DNA of 6,573 bases from TMED109 sp015660425 (GCA_029936295.1 JAPYTH010000050.1:1-6573); one strand, 5' to 3'. Counted from the stretch's first letter, positions 1 through 6,415 are shown. Numbers and translations are program-made. The notes: generated from the letters alone by a model not told the origin.

Positions 1-6
1 AAAAGA

Positions 7-723
7 ATGTCAATTAATGATATTAAGGCACTAACATTTGACACTGGCGGCACCATTTTAGATTGGCATACAGGGTTTAAAAATGCTTTTGAGAAAGCTG
101 GTAAAGAACATAATATTGATAAAGATTGGAGTAGTATTACGAACGAACTTAGAAGAAAATCTCTTAAATCTGTTTTAAATTTAGGGGAACATACAAAACC
201 TGAATATAACTTTGATGATGGTCATAGACTAGGCTTAGAACAAGTAATTTCTGAATTTAATTTGTCAGCATTCACAGAACAAAATATTCAAGATATTTCT
301 TATCATGCCCCACATAATTTTATAGTTTGGGATGATTTTCCAGATGCTTTACCTAAATTAAAAAAGAAATTTTTATGTATATCCTTTACCCTCTTAAGTT
401 TTAAATTAATTATAGATACTGCAAGAAAAAACAATCTATCATGGGATGCAGTTTTTTCTTGTGAAGGGATAGGAAAATACAAAATACTTCCTGAAGCCTA
501 TGAAACAGCTGCAAAATGGCTTCAACTAGAGCCAAGCGAATGTGGAATGGTTGCCTGTCATAATTTTGACCTAGATGCTGCTCGATCAGTAGGATTTAAA
601 ACTATTTTTGTAAAACGTCCCCTTGAATGGGGATCTGAAGGACCGCCTGACCCTTCTCCTAATAACCACCATGATATAATAGTCGATAGCTTTACTGATT
701 TAGTAGAGGTTTTAGAATGTTAA
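7..723 (+). CDS. HAD-superfamily hydrolase, haloacid dehalogenase type II-like
   Basis: This 238-residue cytoplasmic protein fits the L-2-haloacid dehalogenase branch of the HAD superfamily in length and motifs. Motif I (FDTGGTILDW, residues 11-20) carries the expected nucleophile Asp12. Residue 14 is Gly instead of the acid/base Asp found in HAD phosphatases, as expected for dehalogenase-type members. The motif II Ser/Thr lies in the stretch SFTLLS (126-131). Motif III is Lys159 in the YK pair, and motif IV is around MVACHNFDLDAA (181-192, Asp188). The tail contains the RPLEWG and GPPDP elements typical of this branch. The ATG at position 7 sits too close to the window edge to see its ribosome binding site, so an upstream start cannot be excluded. 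Its stop overlaps the next gene, which implies co-translation. The true substrate is unknown: many such proteins are not proven dehalogenases and may act on other 2-substituted acids or phosphoesters. Confidence 0.85.
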   Translation: MSINDIKALTFDTGGTILDWHTGFKNAFEKAGKEHNIDKDWSSITNELRRKSLKSVLNLGEHTKPEYNFDDGHRLGLEQVISEFNLSAFTEQNIQDISYHAPHNFIVWDDFPDALPKLKKKFLCISFTLLSFKLIIDTARKNNLSWDAVFSCEGIGKYKILPEAYETAAKWLQLEPSECGMVACHNFDLDAARSVGFKTIFVKRPLEWGSEGPPDPSPNNHHDIIVDSFTDLVEVLEC

Positions 724-1730
724 ATATTAGTACTTTAAAAAATCAACAAATATATTTAAAGAGCTCTCCTATGGATAAATTATTAGAAGAACACTTTGAA
801 ATAAAAATTTCTAACGTAGAAAATTTAAATAATGATCAAATATTAGTTGAAATAATATATATATCTATTGATGCAGCTAATAGAGCTTGGATGCAAGGAC
901 GTACATATAGAAGCCAAGTTCTTCCAGGTGATGTAATGGGTGGATACGCATTAGGAAAAGTAATTTTCTCAAATAATAAAAATTTTAATGTGGGGGATTA
1001 TGTTGAAGGAGACTTAGGGTGGCAAAATTATGCCATAAAAAATGAAAATGAATTAATTAAAACAACTATAAAGTCTTCTGAAAACCTTCATATGAGTGTT
1101 CTAGGAATAACTGGAAGAACAGCGTATTTTGGATTAGAACTAGCAAACCTGAAAGAAGGTGAAACGGTCTTAATATCGGCTGCTGCAGGAGCAGTAGGAA
1201 ATGTTGCCGGTCAAATAGCAAAAATTAAAGGCTGTAAGGTGATCGGTATTACTAGTTCTGAAGATAAAGCTAAATGGTTAATTGATGAGCTAGGTTTTGA
1301 TGGAGTAGTAAACTATAAAAATAATAATTTTGTTAAAGATTTAAGGTCTCTATGTCCAGAAAAAGTAGATGTATATTTTGACAATGTAGGAGGTCCTATA
1401 TTTGAATCCGCCTTATTTGCTATGAACAACTATGGACGAATTATTTGTTGTGGAGCTGTCTCACAATATGATCAAGCAGCCCCACAAAATGGTCCAAGAG
1501 GTGTTCCAGGATTAATAGTTACTAAAAGGCTTACATTAAAAGGATTCATAGTCATGGACTTTAATCAAAAAGAAGAAAAAGAAGCAGAAAATACTCTTTT
1601 AGGTTGGATAAATGAAAAAAAAATAAAACCAGCAGAAGACATAATGATCGGGTTAGAAAATACCCCAAAAGCACTAATTGGACTTTTAAATGGAGATAAT
1701 AAAGGAAAAAGATTAGTTAAAATTAAATAA
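717..1730 (+). CDS. NADP-dependent medium-chain reductase, CurA/LTB4 12-hydroxydehydrogenase-like
   Basis: The 337-residue product belongs to the medium-chain dehydrogenase/reductase superfamily, in the zinc-free branch with CurA/YncB and leukotriene B4 12-hydroxydehydrogenase. These enzymes usually reduce the C=C bond of alpha,beta-unsaturated ketones or aldehydes with NADPH. Visible landmarks are the N-terminal catalytic-domain motif SIDAANRAWM (50-59), VMGGYALGKV (73-82), the Rossmann nucleotide-binding stretch AAAGAVGNVAGQ (155-166), the DNVGG motif (222-226), and the C-terminal LVKIK end (333-337). No zinc-ligand Cys cluster is seen. The ATG lies inside the last codons of the upstream HAD gene (7-base overlap), with AGAGG at 705-709 seven bases before it, so translation is likely coupled. 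It is followed after 13 bases by the amidohydrolase gene. Length matches the family. The exact enone substrate cannot be inferred. Confidence 0.9.
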   Translation: MLNISTLKNQQIYLKSSPMDKLLEEHFEIKISNVENLNNDQILVEIIYISIDAANRAWMQGRTYRSQVLPGDVMGGYALGKVIFSNNKNFNVGDYVEGDLGWQNYAIKNENELIKTTIKSSENLHMSVLGITGRTAYFGLELANLKEGETVLISAAAGAVGNVAGQIAKIKGCKVIGITSSEDKAKWLIDELGFDGVVNYKNNNFVKDLRSLCPEKVDVYFDNVGGPIFESALFAMNNYGRIICCGAVSQYDQAAPQNGPRGVPGLIVTKRLTLKGFIVMDFNQKEEKEAENTLLGWINEKKIKPAEDIMIGLENTPKALIGLLNGDNKGKRLVKIK

Positions 1731-1743
1731 TAAAGGGAAAACG

Positions 1744-2757
1744 ATGAGCATAAATGAAGAATGGTTATTAACAAATAAAGAAGAGGCTTTAGAGCCAGAT
1801 TTGCCAATATGTGACCCGCATCATCATTTATGGGCCTTTAAAAAAGGTTCTGTTGAACCCACCTATTTGTTACCAGAAATACTTAATGATACTAATTCTG
1901 GTCATAACATAATTTCCACAGTTTTTATTGAATGTGGAGCAATGTATAATCCTGAACATTCTATTGAAGAACAAGTAATTAATGAAACTGAATTTGTTAA
2001 TGGAATAGCTGCTATGAGTAATTCTGGATCATACGGAAATACTAAAATAGCAGCAGGAATAGTGGGAAGTGCACCATTATTAATTGGAGATAAAGTCGCA
2101 AATATATTAGATAAACACTTAAGTATTGCTCCGAATAGATTTAAAGGCATTAGATCACAAGCTGCAATGCATCCTGATGGTACTATTCCAGTTAGTAGGG
2201 CTAGACCTATAGAAGGAGTCTATATTAATGATATGTTTCAACAAGGTTTCTCACATTTAGAATCTCGAAATTTATCATTTGAAGCTTGGTGCTATCACCC
2301 TCAATTGCCACAATTAATACAATTAGCTAAAAAGTTTCCTAATACATCAATAATTCTTAATCATTTTGGAGGTCCTTTAGGTGTAGGTTCATTTACTAAT
2401 AAAGAAGATGAAACCTATGATTTTTGGGAAAAACAAATCATAGAACTATCTAAATGTGATAATGTTATAGCTAAACTTGGAGGAATAGCTATGGAAATAA
2501 ATGGGTTCAATTGGCACAATAAACCTTCACCTCCTACTGGAGATCAACTAATAAATAGAACAAAAAGATATTATGATAAAACGTTAGAACTTTTTGGCAT
2601 CGATAGATGTATGTTTGAATCAAATTTTCCAGTAGATAAAGTTAGCTGTAGTTATGTAAATTTATGGAATGGATTTAAAACACTTACAAAAAATTATTCT
2701 TCAAGTGAAAGAGCTAAACTATTTCATGATAATGCAACTAAAACTTATAAGTTATAA
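1744..2757 (+). CDS. Metal-dependent amidohydrolase (2-pyrone-4,6-dicarboxylate hydrolase superfamily)
   Basis: This 337-residue protein is a TIM-barrel hydrolase of the Amidohydro_2 family, which includes LigI and sugar lactonases. Its first barrel strand carries the metal-binding His-x-His motif in CDPHHHLW (23-30; His26 and His28). Further candidate ligands or catalytic residues are His185 in AWCYHPQL, His207 in ILNHFGGPLG (204-213), and the late-barrel Asp298 in FESNFPVDK (291-299). Together these match the family pattern DxHxH...H...H...D. It is somewhat longer than LigI (about 290 residues), the extra length lying in the region 88-165, so it is more likely a related, uncharacterised lactonase or amidohydrolase than LigI itself. 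An AAAGGG element at 1732-1737 stands six bases before the ATG, supporting this start. It sits mid-operon, between the two reductase genes. Hydrolysis of a lactone or ring-derived ester in the cytoplasm is inferred, not shown. Confidence 0.87.
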   Translation: MSINEEWLLTNKEEALEPDLPICDPHHHLWAFKKGSVEPTYLLPEILNDTNSGHNIISTVFIECGAMYNPEHSIEEQVINETEFVNGIAAMSNSGSYGNTKIAAGIVGSAPLLIGDKVANILDKHLSIAPNRFKGIRSQAAMHPDGTIPVSRARPIEGVYINDMFQQGFSHLESRNLSFEAWCYHPQLPQLIQLAKKFPNTSIILNHFGGPLGVGSFTNKEDETYDFWEKQIIELSKCDNVIAKLGGIAMEINGFNWHNKPSPPTGDQLINRTKRYYDKTLELFGIDRCMFESNFPVDKVSCSYVNLWNGFKTLTKNYSSSERAKLFHDNATKTYKL

Positions 2758-2767
2758 ATGTTAGTTT

Positions 2768-3745
2768 ATGACTAAAACTAAATATAATGCAATAATATGT
2801 AATAATTTTGGTGCTATTGATGATTTAAAATATTCATTATTTACTTGCATCCCATTAAAGAAAAACCAGGTAAGGATTGAAGTAAAAGCTTGCGGAATAA
2901 ATTTTCCAGATAAGCTAATGGTTGAAGGAAAATATCAGTTAAAACCCTCCTTACCCTTTATTCCAGGAATGGAACTATCTGGTATCGTCTCTGAATCTTA
3001 TGATAAAAAATATCCTGTAGGCACAAAAGTAATATGTCAAATGAGATTTGGTGCTTATTCTGAAGAAGTAATAGCGAACATTGATGATGTTAAAATATTT
3101 CCTAAAGATTTTTCTTATGAAGAAGCAGCGGGATTTAGTATTGCCGCCCAAACAGCATATGTTTCTCTGGTTGAAAGAGCCAATGTTATGGAAGGACAGA
3201 CTGTACTTGTATTAGGAGCAACTGGAGGAGTAGGATTAGCAGCTATTCAACTAGCTAATGTAATAGGAGCAAAAGTAATCGCTATATGTAGCACTAAAAT
3301 AAAACAAGAAGCCGCTATAAAAGCGGGGGCAAAATATGCGCTTGGGTATGAAAATATGATTAATGAAGTGAAAGAAATAACAAAACAAGAAGGAGTAGAT
3401 GTTATATACGACCCTATCGGTGGAGAATATTTTTTGAAATCATTAAAAATAATTAAATGGGGAGGTAAAGTATTAATTGTAGGTTTTGCAAGTGGCTCCA
3501 TCCCTTCTCTTCCATTAAATATTGCTCTTATAAAAGGTATTTCGGTACTTGGAGTTCGTGCTGGAGAATATTTTAGAAAATATCCAAGTTTAAAAAAAAC
3601 TGCAATGATAAAATTATTAGATATTGCAAATAAAGGTTTAATTACTCCAATAATTTATGATTCTATGAATCTACGAGATGCCATCAAAGCTCTTAAAAAA
3701 ATAGAAAATAGAGAAGTTATTGGACGATTAATTCTAAAGCCTTAA
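2768..3745 (+). CDS. Quinone oxidoreductase-type medium-chain reductase (NADPH:quinone reductase family)
   Basis: The 325-residue product is a zinc-free medium-chain reductase of the quinone oxidoreductase (QOR) class, expected to transfer hydride from NADPH to a quinone or an activated C=C bond in the cytoplasm. Landmarks are GINFPDKLMVEGKY (43-56), the PFIPGMELSGIV motif (63-74), an AYSEE segment (96-100), the nucleotide-binding loop GATGGVGLAAIQLA (150-163), the DPIGG motif (215-219), and a C-terminal VIGRLILKP (317-325) typical of the family ending. It is only distantly similar to the CurA-like reductase two genes upstream, so the pair is not a recent duplication. The start is the first possible one in frame, because a TAG lies at 2762-2764. 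No clear Shine-Dalgarno is seen in the 10-base gap, so translation probably depends on ribosomes arriving from the amidohydrolase gene. It ends the plus-strand operon, 6 bases from the convergent aldolase gene. Confidence 0.9.
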   Translation: MTKTKYNAIICNNFGAIDDLKYSLFTCIPLKKNQVRIEVKACGINFPDKLMVEGKYQLKPSLPFIPGMELSGIVSESYDKKYPVGTKVICQMRFGAYSEEVIANIDDVKIFPKDFSYEEAAGFSIAAQTAYVSLVERANVMEGQTVLVLGATGGVGLAAIQLANVIGAKVIAICSTKIKQEAAIKAGAKYALGYENMINEVKEITKQEGVDVIYDPIGGEYFLKSLKIIKWGGKVLIVGFASGSIPSLPLNIALIKGISVLGVRAGEYFRKYPSLKKTAMIKLLDIANKGLITPIIYDSMNLRDAIKALKKIENREVIGRLILKP

Positions 3746-3751
3746 AAAATA

Positions 3752-4441
3752 CTAATGAATTTCTTCAGCATCTTTCATTGCAGATAATAATTTATTAAAA
3801 TTAAAATCTGGCGAACGAGCTGCCTCTAATATAACAGCTTCTTTATTCATTTGTTTTTCAATAATGCCAGGTAATTGTTTAACTACTTCCTTTGGTACAA
3901 TGACTGCTCCATGCTTATCAAAATGAATAATATCAGAGTCATTTGCTTTCATTCCATATATATAAACCTCAGTTGAATATTCTAAAACTTGTGTGTAAGC
4001 GTGGCTTGGACCAATAGACCCGACTAATGCAGAAAAACCATTAGCCCATTGATCTAGATCTCTTATGACACCATTAGTAATTAAACCTTTAACACCAAGT
4101 CCTAAATGAATTGCACTATTCACTTCTCCCCAAAAAGCACCAAACCCTTCAGGGTCATCTTTGTCTTCTATCAATACTACAGAAGGTTTAGGCTTATCCG
4201 CTATATATTTATAATATGCAGTTCTAATTTCTTTTGCATTAGTATGCTGTTTATTTTTTCCACTAATTTTAGCTGTTTTTACATATGCACATACAGAGCC
4301 ATTAATACCGACGGGAACTAAGGGTTTAGTTGTAAAACCAATAGACCTTCTATCCGGAGAGGCTATATCTAAAGCATTACAAATAGTTGGGGTGTCCCAA
4401 GCTTGCAATTTAATTAAATCACTAACTAGTAGTTCTGTCAT
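3752..4441 (-). CDS. RraA-like protein / HMG-CHA class II pyruvate aldolase family
   Basis: The 229-residue product belongs to the RraA / 4-hydroxy-4-methyl-2-oxoglutarate aldolase fold family. It contains AFWGEVNSAIHLGLGVKG (102-119), NGVIRD (123-128) and DKHGAVIVP (175-183), the last being the usual DxxGxxxxP barrel element. Arg127-Asp128 with Glu106 exactly 21 residues before the Arg gives E-X20-R-D, a conservative form of the D-X20-R-D metal and substrate motif of HMG/CHA aldolases. The family includes divalent-metal retro-aldolases that release pyruvate, and RraA itself, the RNase E inhibitor; the R-D pair and catabolic neighbours favour an enzyme. The start is the ATG at 4441: GAAGG lies 8 bases before it, whereas a TTG five codons upstream (4456) overlaps that same GAAGG and has no site of its own. 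It converges on the reductase gene with a 6-base gap. After the stop the minus strand has a short T-run preceded by a weak 6-bp A/T stem (3754-3779), at best a feeble terminator. Confidence 0.87.
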   Translation of the reverse strand: MTELLVSDLIKLQAWDTPTICNALDIASPDRRSIGFTTKPLVPVGINGSVCAYVKTAKISGKNKQHTNAKEIRTAYYKYIADKPKPSVVLIEDKDDPEGFGAFWGEVNSAIHLGLGVKGLITNGVIRDLDQWANGFSALVGSIGPSHAYTQVLEYSTEVYIYGMKANDSDIIHFDKHGAVIVPKEVVKQLPGIIEKQMNKEAVILEAARSPDFNFNKLLSAMKDAEEIH

Positions 4442-4449
4442 AATATAAA

Positions 4450-4454
4450 CCTTC
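4450..4454 (-). promoter_or_regulatory. Shine-Dalgarno deciding the start of the RraA-like gene
   Basis: On the minus strand GAAGG stands 8 bases before the ATG at 4441. The longer reading frame would begin with TTG at 4456, but the G of that TTG is the first base of this element, so the site can serve only the downstream ATG. The five extra residues of the longer form also lie outside the family domain. Confidence 0.75.
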
Positions 4455-4500
4455 AAATATTTAAAAAATACAATAATGATAACTATATACGAAAAATTAT

Positions 4501-4532
4501 TAAAAAAAAAGAAGGTAATTTCTTATCTTCTT
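4501..4532 (-). terminator. Candidate intrinsic terminator or attenuator on the minus strand
   Basis: Arms 4509-4518 and 4523-4532 pair over ten positions: nine Watson-Crick pairs plus one position that is G-T on the plus strand and an A-C mismatch in minus-strand RNA. In minus-strand RNA the loop is GAAA, a stable GNRA tetraloop, and the stem is followed directly by seven further T residues (complement of the A-run 4502-4508). Only the minus orientation has the U-tract, so it should end leftward transcription. Its place, 60 bases upstream of the RraA-like start with no minus-strand gene before it, means it is either an attenuator in that gene's leader or a stop for antisense or small-RNA transcription arriving from the dehydrogenase side. 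Confidence 0.5.
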
Positions 4533-4568
4533 AATGATTAAAAAATAGTGATTATATTTTAATCATTA
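4532..4568. repeat. Perfect 12-bp inverted repeat, possible operator
   Basis: TAATGATTAAAA (4532-4543) is matched by its exact reverse complement at 4557-4568, with 13 bases between. Each outer arm is itself a short palindrome of the form TAAT-N-ATTA (4532-4540 and 4560-4568), with centres 28 bases apart, so the element could be a paired binding site for a dimeric regulator. It could equally form a stem-loop in RNA. AT-rich sequence raises the chance of such symmetry, but 12 perfect pairs in a short intergenic region remain notable. Confidence 0.45.
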
Positions 4569-4650
4569 CAACTACAATAAACACACAAATTTTATCTTTA
4601 AAAAATATTATGATATGCTCAAATAAATGTTTATTACAAAACAAAAAACA

Positions 4651-4659
4651 AAGGAGGGG
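4651..4659 (+). promoter_or_regulatory. Strong Shine-Dalgarno deciding the dehydrogenase start
   Basis: AAGGAGGGG lies four bases before the ATG at 4664 (seven if counted from the end of the AAGGAG core) and is the best anti-16S match in the window. A longer frame from an ATG at 4610 would place this site inside the coding region and put a charged, Cys-containing stretch ahead of the signal peptide. The 4664 start gives a clean Sec signal. The strength of the site suggests high expression. Confidence 0.88.
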
Positions 4660-4663
4660 AAAC

Positions 4664-6361
4664 ATGAATAAATATATAACAAAGTTATTTATATTAATGT
4701 TTTTAGTTATTTTTAATATAAATTTATCTAATGCACAAAGTTTAGTTACTGATGAAATGTTAATAACGGCACAGGAAGATCCTAACAATTGGTTAATGGC
4801 TCCAGGAAATTATACTGGAAATAGATACAGTAAACTTGGTCAAATAAATCATTCAAATGTATCTAAGTTAGTACCAAAATGGATTTTTTCTTTAGGAACT
4901 CTAGACGCTCAAAATACTACTCCAGTTATTCATAATGGAGTTATGTATGTTACAGCATCACATGGTAAAACTTTTGCGTTAAATGCGGAAAATGGCCAAG
5001 AAATATGGAGATATAGTCACCAGTTGCCAGAAGGAGTGGCAGGTAAAATGTGCTGTGATATAGGTAATAGAGGTGTTGCCTTATACGGGAATAAAGTTTT
5101 TGTAGCAACTCCAGATGCACATGTAGTAGCCCTTAATAAAGATGATGGTAGTGTTATTTGGGATGAAACCATTGGAGACTGGGAAAAAGCATATACTATG
5201 ACTGTTGCCCCTTTAATTGTTAAAGGAAATGTTATAGTAGGTATGTCAGGTGCAGAATATCCTACAAGACTATATATAGAAGCACTAAATAGTGACACAG
5301 GAAAACAGGCTTGGAGAACATATACTATTCCTGGACCCGGTGAGCCAGGTCATGATAGCTGGGGATCTGCAAGAGCTGCTGAATTTGGCGGTGCGTCTGC
5401 TTGGATAACTGGTTCATATGACCCTGAATTAGATATACTTTATTGGGGAACAGGAAATCCTAATCCAGATTGGGATGGTGTTGTAAGACCAGGTGATAAT
5501 CTATATTCAAATTCTACATTAGCTTTAAACCCAGACACAGGTGAAATAAAATTTTACTTTCAATACACCCCTGCAGATGTCTGGGACTATGATGGAAATA
5601 ATGAACCTATATTAGTTGATTATGGAAATGAAAAAGTTTGGCTTCATGGGGACAGAAATGGATATTTATATAAAATTGATAGAACCAATGGCCAATTTAG
5701 ATATGGTAAAGAAATCTCTAAAGTAAATTGGAATACGGGCTTTACATATGATGGTCGTCCAATATGGAATATGGATAAAGTTCCAACATATGAGTACGAG
5801 GCAAAAAATATTTGCCCAGCCTCAGAAGGAGGAAAATGGTGGAATCCTATGACAGTTAATCCTGAAACTGGGTGGGTATTTATTCCAAGTAGAGAAATTT
5901 GTGTTGACATTAAAAGTGCACCACTTGGAGAAGGCTTAAATCCAGATGAAATAACTGAAGGCAAACCTTATTGGGGAATTGGTACAATAGGTTGGAATAC
6001 AGGTTATGGACAATTAGTTGCTTTTGATGGAAGAACTGGTGAAAAAAAATGGGTTGTAAAAGATAGATCTCCGTTTACTAGTGGATTACTTAGCACTAGA
6101 GGAGGACTATTATTTGCTGGTACGCCTGAAGGTGAGTTTAGAGCTTATCATCAAGAAACTGGCGAAGAACTTTGGTCATTCCAAACTGGCTCAGGAATAT
6201 TTGGAAGCCCATCTACATACACAATAAATGGTAAACAATTTATTGCAGTACCATCTGGATTTGGTGGCTGGACTGGTTGGGCACATTTTGGTGAAGGAGG
6301 AGCTCCTTGGCTAAAAGATAGTCGCAAAGGCGGAATAATTATCGGCTTTGGATTACAATAA
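4664..6361 (+). CDS. Periplasmic PQQ-dependent alcohol dehydrogenase, methanol/ethanol family, lanthanide-type
   Basis: The 565-residue exported quinoprotein oxidises a primary alcohol (or aldehyde) in the periplasm and should pass electrons to a c-type cytochrome. Residues 1-24 form a Sec signal peptide (basic start, hydrophobic core 8-19, likely cleavage after Ala24 in SNA|Q). The rest is an eight-bladed propeller with repeated docking motifs such as ALNAENGQEIW, ALNKDDGSVIW, AFDGRTGEKKW and AYHQETGEELW. The adjacent Cys130-Cys131 pair makes the ring disulfide over PQQ. Trp247 is the stacking Trp, 18 residues before Asn265 as in MxaF. Cys384/Cys413 match the second methanol dehydrogenase disulfide. 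Metal ligands are Glu198 (SGAE), Asn265 (GTGNP), catalytic Asp308 and Asp310 in WDYDG. The Asp two residues after the catalytic Asp marks lanthanide-dependent XoxF, ExaF and PedH enzymes, whereas calcium MxaF has Ala there. No heme CxxCH is present, so it is not a quinohemoprotein. YPTR after SGAE differs from the usual FGVRG, so it is not a canonical XoxF and the substrate is open. Confidence 0.92.
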   Translation: MNKYITKLFILMFLVIFNINLSNAQSLVTDEMLITAQEDPNNWLMAPGNYTGNRYSKLGQINHSNVSKLVPKWIFSLGTLDAQNTTPVIHNGVMYVTASHGKTFALNAENGQEIWRYSHQLPEGVAGKMCCDIGNRGVALYGNKVFVATPDAHVVALNKDDGSVIWDETIGDWEKAYTMTVAPLIVKGNVIVGMSGAEYPTRLYIEALNSDTGKQAWRTYTIPGPGEPGHDSWGSARAAEFGGASAWITGSYDPELDILYWGTGNPNPDWDGVVRPGDNLYSNSTLALNPDTGEIKFYFQYTPADVWDYDGNNEPILVDYGNEKVWLHGDRNGYLYKIDRTNGQFRYGKEISKVNWNTGFTYDGRPIWNMDKVPTYEYEAKNICPASEGGKWWNPMTVNPETGWVFIPSREICVDIKSAPLGEGLNPDEITEGKPYWGIGTIGWNTGYGQLVAFDGRTGEKKWVVKDRSPFTSGLLSTRGGLLFAGTPEGEFRAYHQETGEELWSFQTGSGIFGSPSTYTINGKQFIAVPSGFGGWTGWAHFGEGGAPWLKDSRKGGIIIGFGLQ

Positions 6362-6374
6362 AAACATAAAGTTT

Positions 6375-6415
6375 GGACAATATATGATTTTTTTTCATAT
6401 ATTGTCCTATTTTAT
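6375..6415 (+). terminator. Hairpin terminator after the PQQ dehydrogenase
   Basis: Thirteen bases at 6375-6387 (GGACAATATATGA) are perfectly complementary to 6395-6407, with a loop of seven T residues, followed by TATTTTAT. An A-rich stretch precedes it, 13 bases after the stop codon. The stem is AT-rich except for its GGAC base, and the downstream T-run is interrupted, so termination may be partial. Transcripts could then continue at lower level into the gene starting at 6438, and the hairpin may protect the dehydrogenase mRNA 3' end. Confidence 0.75.

Larger units (their letters stand above)
4442..4663. promoter_or_regulatory. Divergent intergenic region between RraA-like aldolase and PQQ alcohol dehydrogenase
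   Basis: This 222-base, very AT-rich stretch must hold the promoters for both flanking genes. I see no strong consensus sigma-70 pair on either strand. Weak minus-ten-like hexamers for the dehydrogenase are TACAAT (4573-4578) and TATTAT/TATGAT (4606-4614), neither with a convincing partner 17 bases upstream. It contains two adjacent secondary-structure elements described separately (4501-4532 and 4532-4568). A minus-strand reading frame across the right part is low-complexity, with no recognisable domain, and is not taken as a gene. Confidence 0.55.

Noticed and set aside
2758..2775. Five-codon mini-frame (ATG directly after the amidohydrolase stop, TAA at 2773-2775) overlapping the next gene's start
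   Set aside because: It could act in reinitiation coupling, but such a short frame arises easily in AT-rich sequence and has no ribosome binding site.
3754..3779. Six-bp stem (AATGAA/TTCATT) near the end of the RraA-like gene as a terminator
   Set aside because: The stem is nearly all A/T with a 14-base loop inside coding sequence. The T-run after the stop is suggestive, but the structure is too weak to list.
4442..4456. Five-codon longer N-terminus for the RraA-like protein from the TTG at 4456
   Set aside because: The TTG overlaps the GAAGG that serves the ATG at 4441 and has no ribosome binding site upstream.
4610..4663. Longer N-terminus for the PQQ dehydrogenase from the ATG at 4610
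   Set aside because: It would bury the strong AAGGAGGGG site inside the gene and place a charged stretch before the signal peptide. The ATG at 4664 explains both.
4552..4788. Minus-strand open frame of 78 codons over the dehydrogenase 5' end and intergenic region
   Set aside because: Its product is low-complexity and hydrophobic because it is antisense to the signal peptide. It has no recognisable motif.
5644..5964. Minus-strand open frame of 106 codons inside the dehydrogenase gene, and similar frames at 5017-5298, 3247-3501, 1902-2150 and 1565-1807
   Set aside because: These lie fully or mostly antisense to well-supported genes, have no family motif, and are expected by chance where the sense strand is conserved.
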